Shown: positions 49,270 through 62,201 of the stretch, in pieces
How positions within the stretch are numbered: the first letter of the stretch is position 1
Layout: each line of letters opens with the position of its first letter
NCBI GenBank assembly: GCA_002682825.1
Contig: NOKP01000003.1
Span: 620,001 to 684,000 of the forward strand
Direction of reading: 5' to 3'
Source: Neonectria sp. B-13
Taxonomy: Eukaryota; Ascomycota; Sordariomycetes; Hypocreales; Nectriaceae
Length of the DNA stretch: 64,000 nt
The notes under the pieces: model-generated
Told to the model about the DNA's origin: nothing
The model's input: the letters and a program-made list of their open reading frames with translations, nothing else
The model's database searches: none
Translations under genes and position numbers: made by a program

Positions 49270-49838
49270 ATGGCTCAATACAAGGCTGCCTATCCGGCGG
49301 ATTTGAAGATTAACCCCGAGGTGGACGCCTTCTTCACCCGGTTCTACGACGTTTCAGACACACCCGGCCTGACGGACAAGTATGTGAGGATGTTTACGAA
49401 CGATGCCACTTTTATTCTTGCTTCCAAAGTCAGCAAAGGATTGGATGGTCAGTTTTCCATTCAGAAGTGAACAGCAGTCTCCGAGGAACATGCCGCTGAT
49501 GCAAGGCGACGTGAAGAAATAACAGCGTTGCGCGAAGGAATGTGGACCAGCGTTGCATCTCGAAAACACACCTTACACAAGATCTTCCCCTTCGGGAATG
49601 ATGCCACCGAGGTGATGATTTACGGTTCTGTTGAATTGGGGATGCGAAGCGGGTCGACAGTGGACGTTGACTGGGCGGGAAGAGCACAGTTGACCAAAGA
49701 TGAAAGTGACGGAGAGTATAAGCTGAGCTTCTATCAGGTGTACTTGGTAAGATTGAATTCATCTTGGACGCTTACTCTGGATTTCCCTACTGACTGGTCC
49801 TGCAGGATACTGGAGCTATGAACACCCAAAAGAAATAG
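49270..49838 (+). CDS. SnoaL-like (NTF2-fold) protein
   Basis: Exons 49270-49447, 49517-49746 and 49806-49838 give 146 aa, the normal size of a single-domain SnoaL-like/NTF2-fold protein. The start of the domain reads INPEVDAFFTRFYDVSDTPG and YVRMFTNDATFILASK. The second exon supplies EITALREGMW, SRKHTLHKIFPFG, VMIYGSVEL, and DWAGRAQL. The first splice was fixed by joining GLD to EITALREGMW, which restores the family text. An acceptor ten bases upstream would break frame. NTF2-fold members act as small-molecule isomerases, cyclases, hydrolases or ligand binders. No catalytic residue can be assigned safely. Soluble and cytosolic. It converges on the alpha/beta hydrolase gene with only 84 bp between them, inside the catabolic cluster. 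Confidence 0.85.
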
Positions 49839-49922
49839 ACCATATCAGGTTTGATATAGTTACAGCACATGGGCCTCCGAGCCGGGATAGAGGTTGAGAG
49901 CCTTTGGGTAAAAGGGTCCTTC

Positions 49923-50929
49923 CTAGATAAATTCCAATATGAAAGCGCCAACTTCATCAGCAGCTTCAATGCAGTGCCAGTGTCCAACGCCATCCAAAAT
50001 CTTGATGGATTTATCCTCAGATTTACAGCCCCATCTAGTGGGACAAGAGCATTAGTTCAAGAATCGAAAAAGAGATCCAGTAGAGAATAACTTACTCATC
50101 ATGTATGACCCGCGCGTCTGTAATGGGACTCGTTTTGTCCTCCTCGCCAGCGAGAATGAGGAGGGGACTACGCGCAGCAGAGTAGTTTGGACGACCAGCC
50201 TCCGCAATCACACGGCAAAGTGAGTTGTACCCCTCTGGCTTTTGTGAGAGTATGAGTGATCTTATGAAAGCCTTTTGGGTTAATGACGACTTGGATCCCG
50301 TCGCTGCGGAAGGGATGGTATCTGCCATTGCTTCCATTCCGGCTGCAACTCAACGTCAGCCGTGGACAAATAGGCCAATTGGAACCAAACTGCATCAGCA
50401 ATTGTATCTTCACAAAAACTCACATTTCTTAACAGTCTCAATACGGGCTGTGAAAATTTGAGCAAGTGCTGATTTTGGCAACACGGGGCCGATGAGGACG
50501 GCGGCTCTCAAGTCGAGTGTTACAGCAAGCTCAGAGACCACAATGGCCCCCATTGAGTGACCAACAGCAATCACATCTTTTGGCGAGATTCCAAAATGCT
50601 GGATGATGCCTTCCACGTCTTTGGCAATTGACTCAATGCTAGCGGGACCATGGTCTGGCCGTAATTCGGAAAGCCCGCTTCCTGTGCATCTTTGTTAAAG
50701 GCCGCGTTATAGATAAATAATTGATTCAAGCAGAAGATCTCGTACCATGGGTGTCAAAGGCAATACAAGGATACCCATTGTTGGCCAATCGAGTCATCAA
50801 TGGCATATAAAAAGAGTGAGAAGACCCAAGCCCATGGATAAACACGAAGGTGGGCTCCTTCTGTGCAGACGCCGGGGGGTCTGCCCTGGCGAAGAAGAGG
50901 GACTTCCCATTCACCTCTAGAAATGGCAT
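49923..50929 (-). CDS. Alpha/beta hydrolase (cluster member)
   Basis: Four exons: 50929-50746, 50681-50424, 50342-50096 and 50034-49923, giving 266 aa. Elements: the VFIHGLGSSHSFY oxyanion turn near residue 30, AFDTHGSGLSEL, nucleophile elbow GHSMGA at about 98-103, the acid in LILAGEEDKTSP, and catalytic His in GVGHWHCIE near the C terminus. The protein ends AFILEFI. The exon junctions each restore continuous family text (THG to SGLS, VKK to SGMEAM, HDE to WGCKSEDKS). The size and motifs fit the 3-oxoadipate enol-lactonase / MhpC-like branch, which acts just after aromatic ring cleavage. That fits the neighbouring intradiol dioxygenase but is inference. Its upstream region is shared with the CoA-transferase gene. 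Confidence 0.9.
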
Positions 50930-51521
50930 CTCGAAATATGACGTGAGAAACAGCTGGGTGTGTTCGCGGATGATAAGATTACTAGGTTTTGCTGCAGTGA
51001 GAGCGGGGTGACGTCGTGTCGGCTATGTACGCTGTTTCGTACACGGCATCCTTCGCGATGACTCGACGAAGCTGTCGGATATGGGGTGTGGCCGCGTGAT
51101 CCACGGTGGAGAAGCATTCGGGTACGGGGCGAGAGTTTTTCGTGCAGCCACGCACCCACCTCCTAGACATCACCGTCATTCCGTCGGATATAGGGCGGTG
51201 GATCTCGTCGGTATTCATTACAGCCGTTATTGGTAGAGCTGTGAAGTAGACCGGAACCAACGCGGCAAAGCCCGGCGGAGCAGTAGTCGGAGCACCTCCG
51301 GGCCGCGTCCTCCCACTACTGCACTAGCTGCTTCGATGTTCCGCCTTGGATAAAAGTTCTGGGTCCGCGCAGACGTTATTGGTGCTAAGATGAACGATTT
51401 CTGTGGCCGGATGTGGTGGAGCACGAGGGACGTCTTGTATAAAGAAAGATGCTTGTACTTTGACAGAAACCGCTTCACGGCTCAATCCCAGCTAGTGCTA
51501 CCTGATCGAAAAAGAACAAAC
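50930..51521. promoter_or_regulatory. Bidirectional promoter with a CGG-N7-CCG palindrome
   Basis: 592 bp between the divergent alpha/beta hydrolase and CoA-transferase genes. At 51288-51300 it carries CGGAGCACCTCCG, a perfect inverted repeat (CGGAG...CTCCG) of the kind bound by Zn2Cys6 dimers. No gene lies within it. The position, about 225 bp before the CoA-transferase start and 360 bp before the hydrolase start, suits an activator site. Confidence 0.5.
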
Positions 51522-53440
51522 ATGACCGTCGACAAAGCACATTCGTACTCCTCTGTGGCGGAGACTAGTCGCATCTTGGAATTGCTTTGCGACCAGGTCG
51601 ACTCGGTGTCGCTTCCCCCAGCCGTACGTGATCTTGTGCCGCAGATCAAGTTCACAGCCGCGCGTGACTTCCCCTACTTCCCCATCCCATTCAAAGAAAC
51701 AGAGACAGCCGCTGCGCTGAAAGCAGTCGAAGGCGCCGTTGCATGTCTCCTGGCCGATCTTAAGGATGGAGCTTCCAGGAAGCGGAAGATTGTCGTGGAT
51801 TTGGAAAAGACCACAGCCTTTCTGTGTCAAGCTTACCTGGCAACGGTTGGAGGCCTTGGAAAACTCGACCCCGGTGTTAAGAGTCTTTTGAAGGGTACGT
51901 CCATGATTTCTGACGCCTGAAACGCTTCTGCTGGGATGAAATGCGCAGACATTAACAGCAAATAGATACCGATTTGCTCCGAGCACAATCAAATCCATAC
52001 CGGCGCATGTCTGCTAATCTTTACGAGACCAAGGCCCCAGGGCAGTATTACCACATCCACGGTTCTCTCGAGGCTTCCACGACGCTTGGTATGATTGGAC
52101 TTGAAGCTTTCAGGCCAGATTTGGAAGAGCACGAAGATATTGTTCGCGTAATTGAGGGTGCTGTGAAGAACTTCTCTACGGAGGAATTGGAGGAGCTCAA
52201 TACCAAGAACCGCCAGGCTGGTATTCCTGCACTTAAGCACGAAGAGTTCTTGCGCACACCACACGTAAGTTGCTTTATCACCAGCACATGGTCATCACTG
52301 TCACGGCTTGCTAACATGAGAGAATTGTCTTTGCGCAGGGTAAGACGAATATCAAGCTACAACCTTGGACAGTTGAAAGTCTAGAGAGCGAGACGCCAAA
52401 ATCCCCATTAGCCCCAAGCACTCCCGGTCAGAAATGCAAGGTCCTTGCCGGCGTCAAAGTTCTCGAACTGTGTCGGATCATTGCCGGACCCATCATCACG
52501 CGAATTCTGGGAGAATATGGCGCAGACGTGCTGAAGATAACCAGCCCTAACTTGAGCGATGTTCCCTTTTTCCAAGTAGATGGAAACATGGGAAAGCATG
52601 CCGCAGAGCTAGATCTCAAAACACCCGAAGGGCGAGAAAAGTTCGATGCTCTCCTCGCGGAGGCGGATGTGGTTGTTGATGGATATCGTCCGGGTGCTCT
52701 GGATCGTCTCGGCTACGGCGCTGCTTCGTTGGCCAAGTTGGCTAAAGCGAGAGGAAAGGGATATGTATATGTCAACGAAAACTGTTTCGGCTACCAGGGC
52801 GAATGGGCGAACAGACCCGGCTGGCAGCAAATTGCAGACTGCGTAGGTTTCCCTGCTCCCGTCACCCTTCGTCGACAGATGGTTTTTGGAAGGCATGGCT
52901 GACAGTTGGATTTAGGTCACCGGCGTTGCATGGGAACAAGGCAAATTCATGGGTTTGGATGAACCTGTCGTGCCGCCCTTTCCAATTTCCGACTACGGAA
53001 CGGGATGCATCGGTGCGATTGCGGCGTTGACAGGACTTTACCACCGAGCAACACAAGGAGGCTCATGGCATGGAAAGGCATCTCTTCTGCAGTATGACCT
53101 CTTGCTGTTCAAAGCTGGACTGTACTCGGAGGAAGTGAAGGAGCAGATGCGAAAGGATGCCGGCGAGGACTTCTTGGCCTTGAGGCATGGACACAGCGTC
53201 GACCAGATTTCCGGCACTGCGATGCGCAGAATGAGGGTGACGTGCCCTGAGATATTCAACAACACTGGTTTGCTGGATAAGTGGTACTCGGCTGCCTACA
53301 AGGCGGATGTTCAAGCTGTTTTGCCGGTGGTTCAAGTTGACGATCTGAATATTGGCTTTAGTCGGGCGAGCCGTCCTAACGGGACTGACAAGGCGCAATG
53401 GGATTTTGGTGGAGATGAAGATTATAGGAAGACAGCCTAG
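51522..53440 (+). CDS. Class III CoA-transferase (CaiB/BaiF family)
   Basis: Family III enzymes transfer CoA between carboxylic acids (formyl-CoA:oxalate, carnitine CoA-transferases) or racemise acyl-CoAs. Exons 51522-51894, 51966-52264, 52339-52842 and 52916-53440 give 566 aa. The second half begins LAGVKVLELCRIIAGP, followed by LGEYGADVLKI, ELDLKTPEGREKF, ADVVVDGYRPGALDRLGYG and FGYQGEWANRPGWQQIADC, then PISDYGTGCIGAIAAL: the canonical N-terminal part of the CaiB fold. The first 250 residues look like a preceding, partly degenerate CaiB half ending GIPALKHEEFLRTPH. The position where the family's catalytic Asp usually lies (RPGyD pattern) reads RPGWQQ, so the nucleophile may be replaced. 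Start at 51522 gives MTVDKAHSYSS. It is divergent from the hydrolase and upstream of the dioxygenase gene. Confidence 0.9.
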
Positions 53441-54142
53441 TATTTTACAGTATTTACTTTTATTGCCAGTGGTTTGCTCCCCCTTCAATTGTGATTTGGC
53501 GATAGATAGATAATCCGTTGGCCATCATTGAATATCCATGAGTCTGATCAACCGTTGGACTCGAGATGGACGGCATTTAGACAGGATGCAGCCAATCTGC
53601 AAATCTACCTGGACTCCCGAATGTCCATCCCAGCCCCTCACTGACGTTACAACCGTGGAAGCGGTCAACAAATCATCATCGGGGGTTTGCCGCCAGCGTC
53701 GGCAAAGGGCGTCGGATCGCGGCTTTCGTATACAAAACCCCGTATCCGAAACCAAACTAAGCCCCAGGGTTGCATACACATGGGAAGCTCGCCATTCCTC
53801 GCCATTCGATCCCCGCCTTTCCCCACGGGACTCGCCATGTTGCGGGGTGCTCGTTTATCCCGTGCGCAGCAATCATGGTTGCTGCGTTTGTCATGTACGT
53901 TGCGCTGCTTAAACGTACGAGGTCGGATCGTCGCTATTCGCACCGAAAACAGTGCCCCGCGTTCCCGCCCGTAAATCCGCCGGGCGCCACATATCCGCAT
54001 CTCGGACAACATATAACAGTCTCGACTCTCCTCCCTTTCGTCGGTTTACTACCCATCTTACCGTCAATTCAGACCCCCGTTGCCTCTTTTTCAAGTCTGT
54101 CGTAATCACCAGGCCCTCAAATACCCAGCGGGACTTATCAAC
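53441..54142. other. Promoter region of the intradiol dioxygenase
   Basis: 702 bp with no supported gene. The last 150 bases are CT-rich with an ATATAAC TATA-like word at about 54010. An in-frame ATG at 54080 lies upstream of the chosen start and would add 21 residues. Confidence 0.55.
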
Positions 54143-55330
54143 ATGCCCACCCAGACCAAGGAGACCGCCGTGAAGTCGGCATCGCTCACGAGCGAGCCCC
54201 AAGCTGCCGCCGAAAATGGGCTCGGCCAAGAATTCACCTCGCATGTCATCAATTCCTTCGGACCCGGCACAGATCCCCGACTACGGGAGGTCATGGGCTC
54301 CTTTGTTCAACACATCCATGATTTTGCGCGAGAGGTAAACCTCACCGTCGACGAATGGTTGCTCGCCGTGAGCATGATCAACCAGGCTGGCCAGATGAGC
54401 AACGACCGCCGGAACGAGGGACAGTTAATGTGCGACGTTATTGGTCTTGAGACGTAGGTGGCCGAACAATTCGGATCGCTACTACGTCAAGCTAACAACG
54501 TAGACTCGTGGATGACATCACTCACCGGGCAGCCGCAAAGGATGCCAAATCGGGGACGCTCACGGCTATTCTGGGACCTTTCTGGCGCGCCGATACACCC
54601 ACCCGCCCGAACGGCACCACCATCTCCTTTGAATCACCCAAGGATGGCATTGTCAGCTTCCTCTACGGGACTATCACTTCTGCAGAGACTGGGAAGCCCA
54701 TTCCCAACGCTTCTGTCGAGGTTTGGCAGGCATCAACAAATGGTAAGTTGTGTATCATTGAGACAACGATGACGAATCAAACACCTCTTTTCTTATTGTT
54801 CTAACCACGCTATCAGGCCTCTATGAACAACAGGATGCCGACCAGCGCGACTGCAATTTGCGAGGAAAGTTCATCACTGATGACCAGGGTCGCTATTCAT
54901 TCTACTGCTTGAAGCCCACACCATATCCCGTCAGTATCCCTGCTGCAGGAATCGAGTTCCTTGCTAACCGTAATTATCTTCATCAGATCCCTGAAGATGG
55001 TCCTGCTGGCAAGCTTCTTCGCATGCTCGACAGACACATCTACCGACCAGCACACCTCCATTTCATGGTGAGTCTTCCTCAAATTACCCCCGAGTAAAAG
55101 ATCCACATTGAATACGAATTAACCCGGATTAATGATAGGTCATTGCGGATGGTTTCAAGAGCGTCACAACACAGATCTTTGACTCTGATTCCAAATATCT
55201 TGGCGACGACACCGTCTTCGCCGTCAAGGAGGGCCTCACTGTTACATTCACGCCAAGGAAAGGAGACCCCGAGGCAGAGTGGGAGCTGGAGTTTGACATG
55301 TCTCTGGCTACTAAAAAGGAGGAGGCATAA
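54143..55330 (+). CDS. Intradiol ring-cleavage dioxygenase (catechol/hydroxyquinol 1,2-dioxygenase type)
   Basis: Non-heme Fe(III) enzyme that opens a catechol-type ring between the hydroxyls to a muconate. Exons 54143-54453, 54504-54742, 54817-55067 and 55139-55330 give 330 aa. The N-terminal helical linker (about 20-105, with DPRLREVMGSFVQHIHDFAR and LTVDEWLLAVSMINQAGQM) is typical of dimeric catechol/hydroxyquinol dioxygenases. The catalytic barrel follows: LGPFWRAD, ASVEVWQASTNGLYEQQD (first Tyr ligand), GRYSFYCLKPTPYPVSIP (second Tyr ligand), and DRHIYRPAHLHFMV (two His ligands). All four iron ligands are visible. The linker and the AAGIEFL segment lean to hydroxyquinol-like rather than protocatechuate enzymes. 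The ring substrate is not determined. Cytosolic, last gene of the putative cluster. Confidence 0.94.
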
Positions 55331-56005
55331 GCAGGTGGTTGTCTACGATCAGTTCTTATTCGAAAATTTGACGGCGGTGCGGGATAGGATGCTAACTCCT
55401 TCTCGGGGTGTTGCGATACTGAGTCCGCTTGGGGTATAGCGGTATTGGTTCATCTCTCGTGGACTGCCGTTTCAATGGCTTGTAACTTCAACCTAAACTC
55501 TTCTTCGTTCACAAATAGCGTTCTTCTAAGCTCTGCATTTTCCTCTCGTATGCTCCCGAGCTATTGCATTATAGCTTCGAGGGTGTTAGTTGGGTTGGCG
55601 TGATCCATTCCGTCGGCTCCTAGCTCAAAGTCCTCGATAATAAAATAATAAGTACTCTGGGTATGCAAATAAAATGATCTTTGGTGTATGTGGACGGTGT
55701 CTAATAGTTGAATCCCAGTTATCTACTCCAGGATGCTATTCACATTGAAGATAAAGAAGAAAGAAAGAAGGTCCTAAGTGCCCCTGGGATGCGGACCGAT
55801 TTCTCGTTCCTGGCCCGTGACAGACCTGTAGAACCTATAAATAAAATCCTTTCACATATTGAGACTTCAAGCCCTTATTAACACTAAGAGGCAAATACTA
55901 GAGTGTATATCCGATGAAAATGTAATCTAGATAAAGATAAATGTACTTCTAAACATATAAGTCAAGTAGATCTATTTCTTTTTCAAAACGTCTAGAAACA
56001 GACAG
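55331..56005. other. Convergent intergenic region
   Basis: AT-rich 3' flanks of the dioxygenase (+) and the Ola1 paralogue (-). No gene is seen. Confidence 0.6.
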
Positions 56006-57689
56006 TCAGCTCTTTGCTACAACAAATACGACTAAAATAACTGGAAATAGTAGTATGGGTGATGAGTTGTAACTTACTGAATTGGAAGTGGATAATGTCT
56101 CCATCTTGGACAACCTGGGAAAATATCAAGTTAGCTGCTGCAGCATCAGGAGGAATCCGAGTACGTACATAAGTCTTTCCTTCTTGGCGGTATTTCCCGG
56201 CAGCCTTGATTGGGCCCATGGACTTGCCGCCTTCACAAAGATCGTGGAAATCTTGGTACGTGACCACTTCAGCCTTGATAAATCCCTTCTCGAAATCGCC
56301 GTGGATGGCTCCAGCAGCTTGTGGTGCTAGGCACCCTCTTGGGACAGTCCAGCATCTGATTTCCTTCTCACCGGCTATGTACAAGTCAGCGTGAGATTCA
56401 TCTAGGGGTGGCGGATGATGAACAAACCGGTGAAGTAGTATTGCAAGCCAAGCTTAGTGAATCCTTCAGTGATGATTTTGTCCAGTTTTGACTTGACTTT
56501 GCTCTCCTTGAGGAACGCGGCTTGTGCAGCGGGATCATCTTTCATACTGTAAACCTTCTCCTCAAACTCAACGGAGAAGGGAACAATGTCTCGGGGAACA
56601 CCTCCGTGCTCGGTGACCCACTTGGCTATGAGCGGCAGGTACTTGCTCTTCTGTCTGAGGTAATCCTTCATTGTCAAGTTGACAAGGTAGATGGTTGGCT
56701 TCGTGGTGATCAGCTGTATCTTCTCGTTGATGAGTGCAATCTCGGCCGGTGTCCAGCTTCCATCTCTGACTGGCTGATCCTTTTCCAACATCTATTTTAC
56801 GATTGTAAGCACATCTAAATGGTTAGACCTATAAGACTGGGAATTTTGGGCTCACTGCTTGGATCTTTGTCGTTGTCTCTGTGAAGAGAGGTAGCATCTT
56901 GTATTTGCCACCTGCCTTTTTGACGATTGCCTCCTCGGCAATGACCGTCTTCCGCAGAATATCTAAACGGGGGTTAGCTGGAGTCAAGACGATTCAAAGG
57001 GCAAAACAAACCGAGATCTTTCTTGCAAAGCTCGCTTTGGATGGTGTCTAGAAGATGAACCGATTAATTTCGTCATCTTAGGGGACCTAGATGAACTGAC
57101 TCAAGTCCCGGACGGGATCGATCGAGTCATCGACATGCAAAACTTCGTCGTTGTCGAATGCTCTGTTACAAAGTCGGAGTTAGTATGAAAGCGCGGCATT
57201 TTTGCGACGGATGCCGTACCTGACAATGTGGAACATGCCGTCAACGGCCTGGATATGAGACAGGAAAGCATTTCCAAGTCCCTCTCCTTGGGAAGCACCC
57301 TTGATCAGGCCGGCAATATCTGTGACCTGCAGATACGCTGGGTACATGGACGGCGGCTTCCAAAGGTCACAAAGAAAGTCCTATACGTGTTGCTTACTTT
57401 AGCCATTCATTCATCTCCATTTCAAGTATAAAACAGCACAAGTAGAATAAGCTTGCTATAGAGTGTTTCGACTTACGTATCGAATGTCGGGAACAGCACA
57501 TCTCGCCTCATTGGGCTCAATCGTACAAAAGGGGTAGTTCTCTGCGGCGGCGCTCTGTTCGGTCAAAAGATTGAACAGACTCGACTTTCCCACATTAGGC
57601 AGACCAACGCATCCCATCTTCAGGTTCTTGCGAACCCTTCCGAAAGCAACGACATTGTCCTGGACAGCTTCAACCTTCTTAGGAGCCAT
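56006..57689 (-). CDS. Divergent Obg-like ATPase (Ola1/YchF) paralogue
   Basis: P-loop NTPase of the OBG/YchF family, whose usual members bind ATP and associate with ribosomes or stress responses. Nine exons: 57689-57477, 57380-57220, 57162-57101, 57047-57012, 56962-56856, 56791-56428, 56374-56169, 56114-56078 and 56031-56006, giving 403 aa, near the normal 394. Motifs: G1 [10 protein letters not shown]2-region [14 protein letters not shown]3 DIAGLIKGA, then [20 protein letters not shown]. The G4-equivalent NLTMKD has Met where Ola1 has Glu (NxxE). The C-terminal TGS domain shows [41 protein letters not shown] and [11 protein letters not shown]. The last exon is a guess; reading through would give a longer tail to 55992. 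The many introns and weaker conservation suggest this is not the housekeeping copy but a paralogue. Confidence 0.85.
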
Positions 57690-59080
57690 TGTGAGTTTAC
57701 TGGCTGAACACAAACGATTGTTTATGTTCAATTTAGAGGGGTAAAAGAAAAAAGAATCCTTTGGCAAACTTTTCAGCAAGTGGCCTGACAATATTCGGCC
57801 CACTTAAGCACAGACTTGGGCACAGTGTACCCGTTGACTAAGCATAAGTTATACAAGCTCCACAAGGAGCTCTACTGTAAAGTAAGGCCCTCACCTCCAG
57901 CCAGCGCCCACGCACACACGCCAACAGCGAGGTGCGAATAGCCTCATTCTCCCAGCCTTCCTCCCCCAGCAGCCTGATGGAGGGAGTGATTAGGTAATAA
58001 TACATCGAGGTATTCTAAAAAGTGGGGCCTTCGGTGGCGCGCAGGCGGGCTACTGGGCCGGGGCCGGCTGTTAGTGTGGTGTGTGGTGTGGTGGGTGCGT
58101 GATATTCTTTAAGATTGTTGTTCCTCCTGGGCCTTGACGCGCTGACCTATATTGAGCCCAGGGGTTCGAGTCCTGTTCTATTATATCCTCTCTTTACTTC
58201 TAGTTGGGCATGACTGCTAGGGGCAGTGGGTGAAAGTTGATTAGCTCCTACTCCTGCTACTTACAAAGCTGATGTAAGAGTTAATCTCAGCCCTATTTAC
58301 TAGCATGAGCATTATCTTTATTTATGGTCCAAGGCATGTTGGACGTATGAGGTTTTCGTATCATTAGGCCATGCTTCTGCATTTGCATTGGCAATCTCGC
58401 TCTCGAATTGGGGGTAGAAGGCAGCAAGAGAGTTATTCTCTCTTTGAGTGAGGTTTTATAGCCTTCCATTCACGTTCTCGGTCTCTATATAATAGGTCCA
58501 GGCGATTGAGAAGCGAGGCAGGGTGGCCCTCTACCCTTTTCGCTTCAGTCTCCACGAATCCTCCGTTACTCTTCCGATGGATAAGAGTACACATATTTAA
58601 ACTGTGATACAGAACTACTCAGTGTACCAGCATATTCATGCAGCTTGTTGACCATCTCTGACTTCCATTGATGCCATGTAACCTTCTTTCCTTAATATAG
58701 GGCTGCGTCGGGGGGCATGGTCGTTAAGTGGCCTTCTGTTCAGACGAATGGAAACACGCCTGATTTGATATGCTAGTCGGCACGTAGCAGCTCCTGGAGC
58801 AACGCTTGATAAAAGTTCACGCTCACAGACCAATTATACGTTCTTCATCAGGATTGATGCAGCTTAAGTCACTACGAGCTGTCGTAATTGGTAGGTTTTA
58901 AACAGTTGGTAGGTATCATTCACATTCGGTGTTCAAGCGATGGGTTAAGCTTGCAATTTGTCATAAGGGTGTATTGAATGATCACGACTAAATGCTAAAA
59001 CGAAAAAGAACCGCAATTTCATTCTGCACCCTCCACATTCGTGGCCCATCTCAAACCGCTTCCATCCTCAGAATGCTGAC
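57690..59080. other. Intergenic, no supported gene
   Basis: Contains the Ola1-paralogue promoter. A GT-rich low-complexity run lies at about 58075-58100. A T-arm-like segment (58159-58175) cannot be folded into a tRNA. No coding sequence is seen. Confidence 0.5.

Positions 59081-62201
<3,121 letters not shown>

Noticed and set aside
56128..56168. Extra in-frame segment in the Ola1 paralogue read without splicing
   Set aside because: The 54 nt between AAGACTTAT and GTTGTCCAAGAT has a GTACGT donor, a GCTAACTT branch and a CCCAG acceptor. Removing it restores the family text, so it is an intron.
58110..58182. tRNA-like element with a GGTTCGAGTCC B box
   Set aside because: A T-arm can be drawn (58159-58175), but the flanking sequence gives no matching acceptor stem, D-arm or A box.
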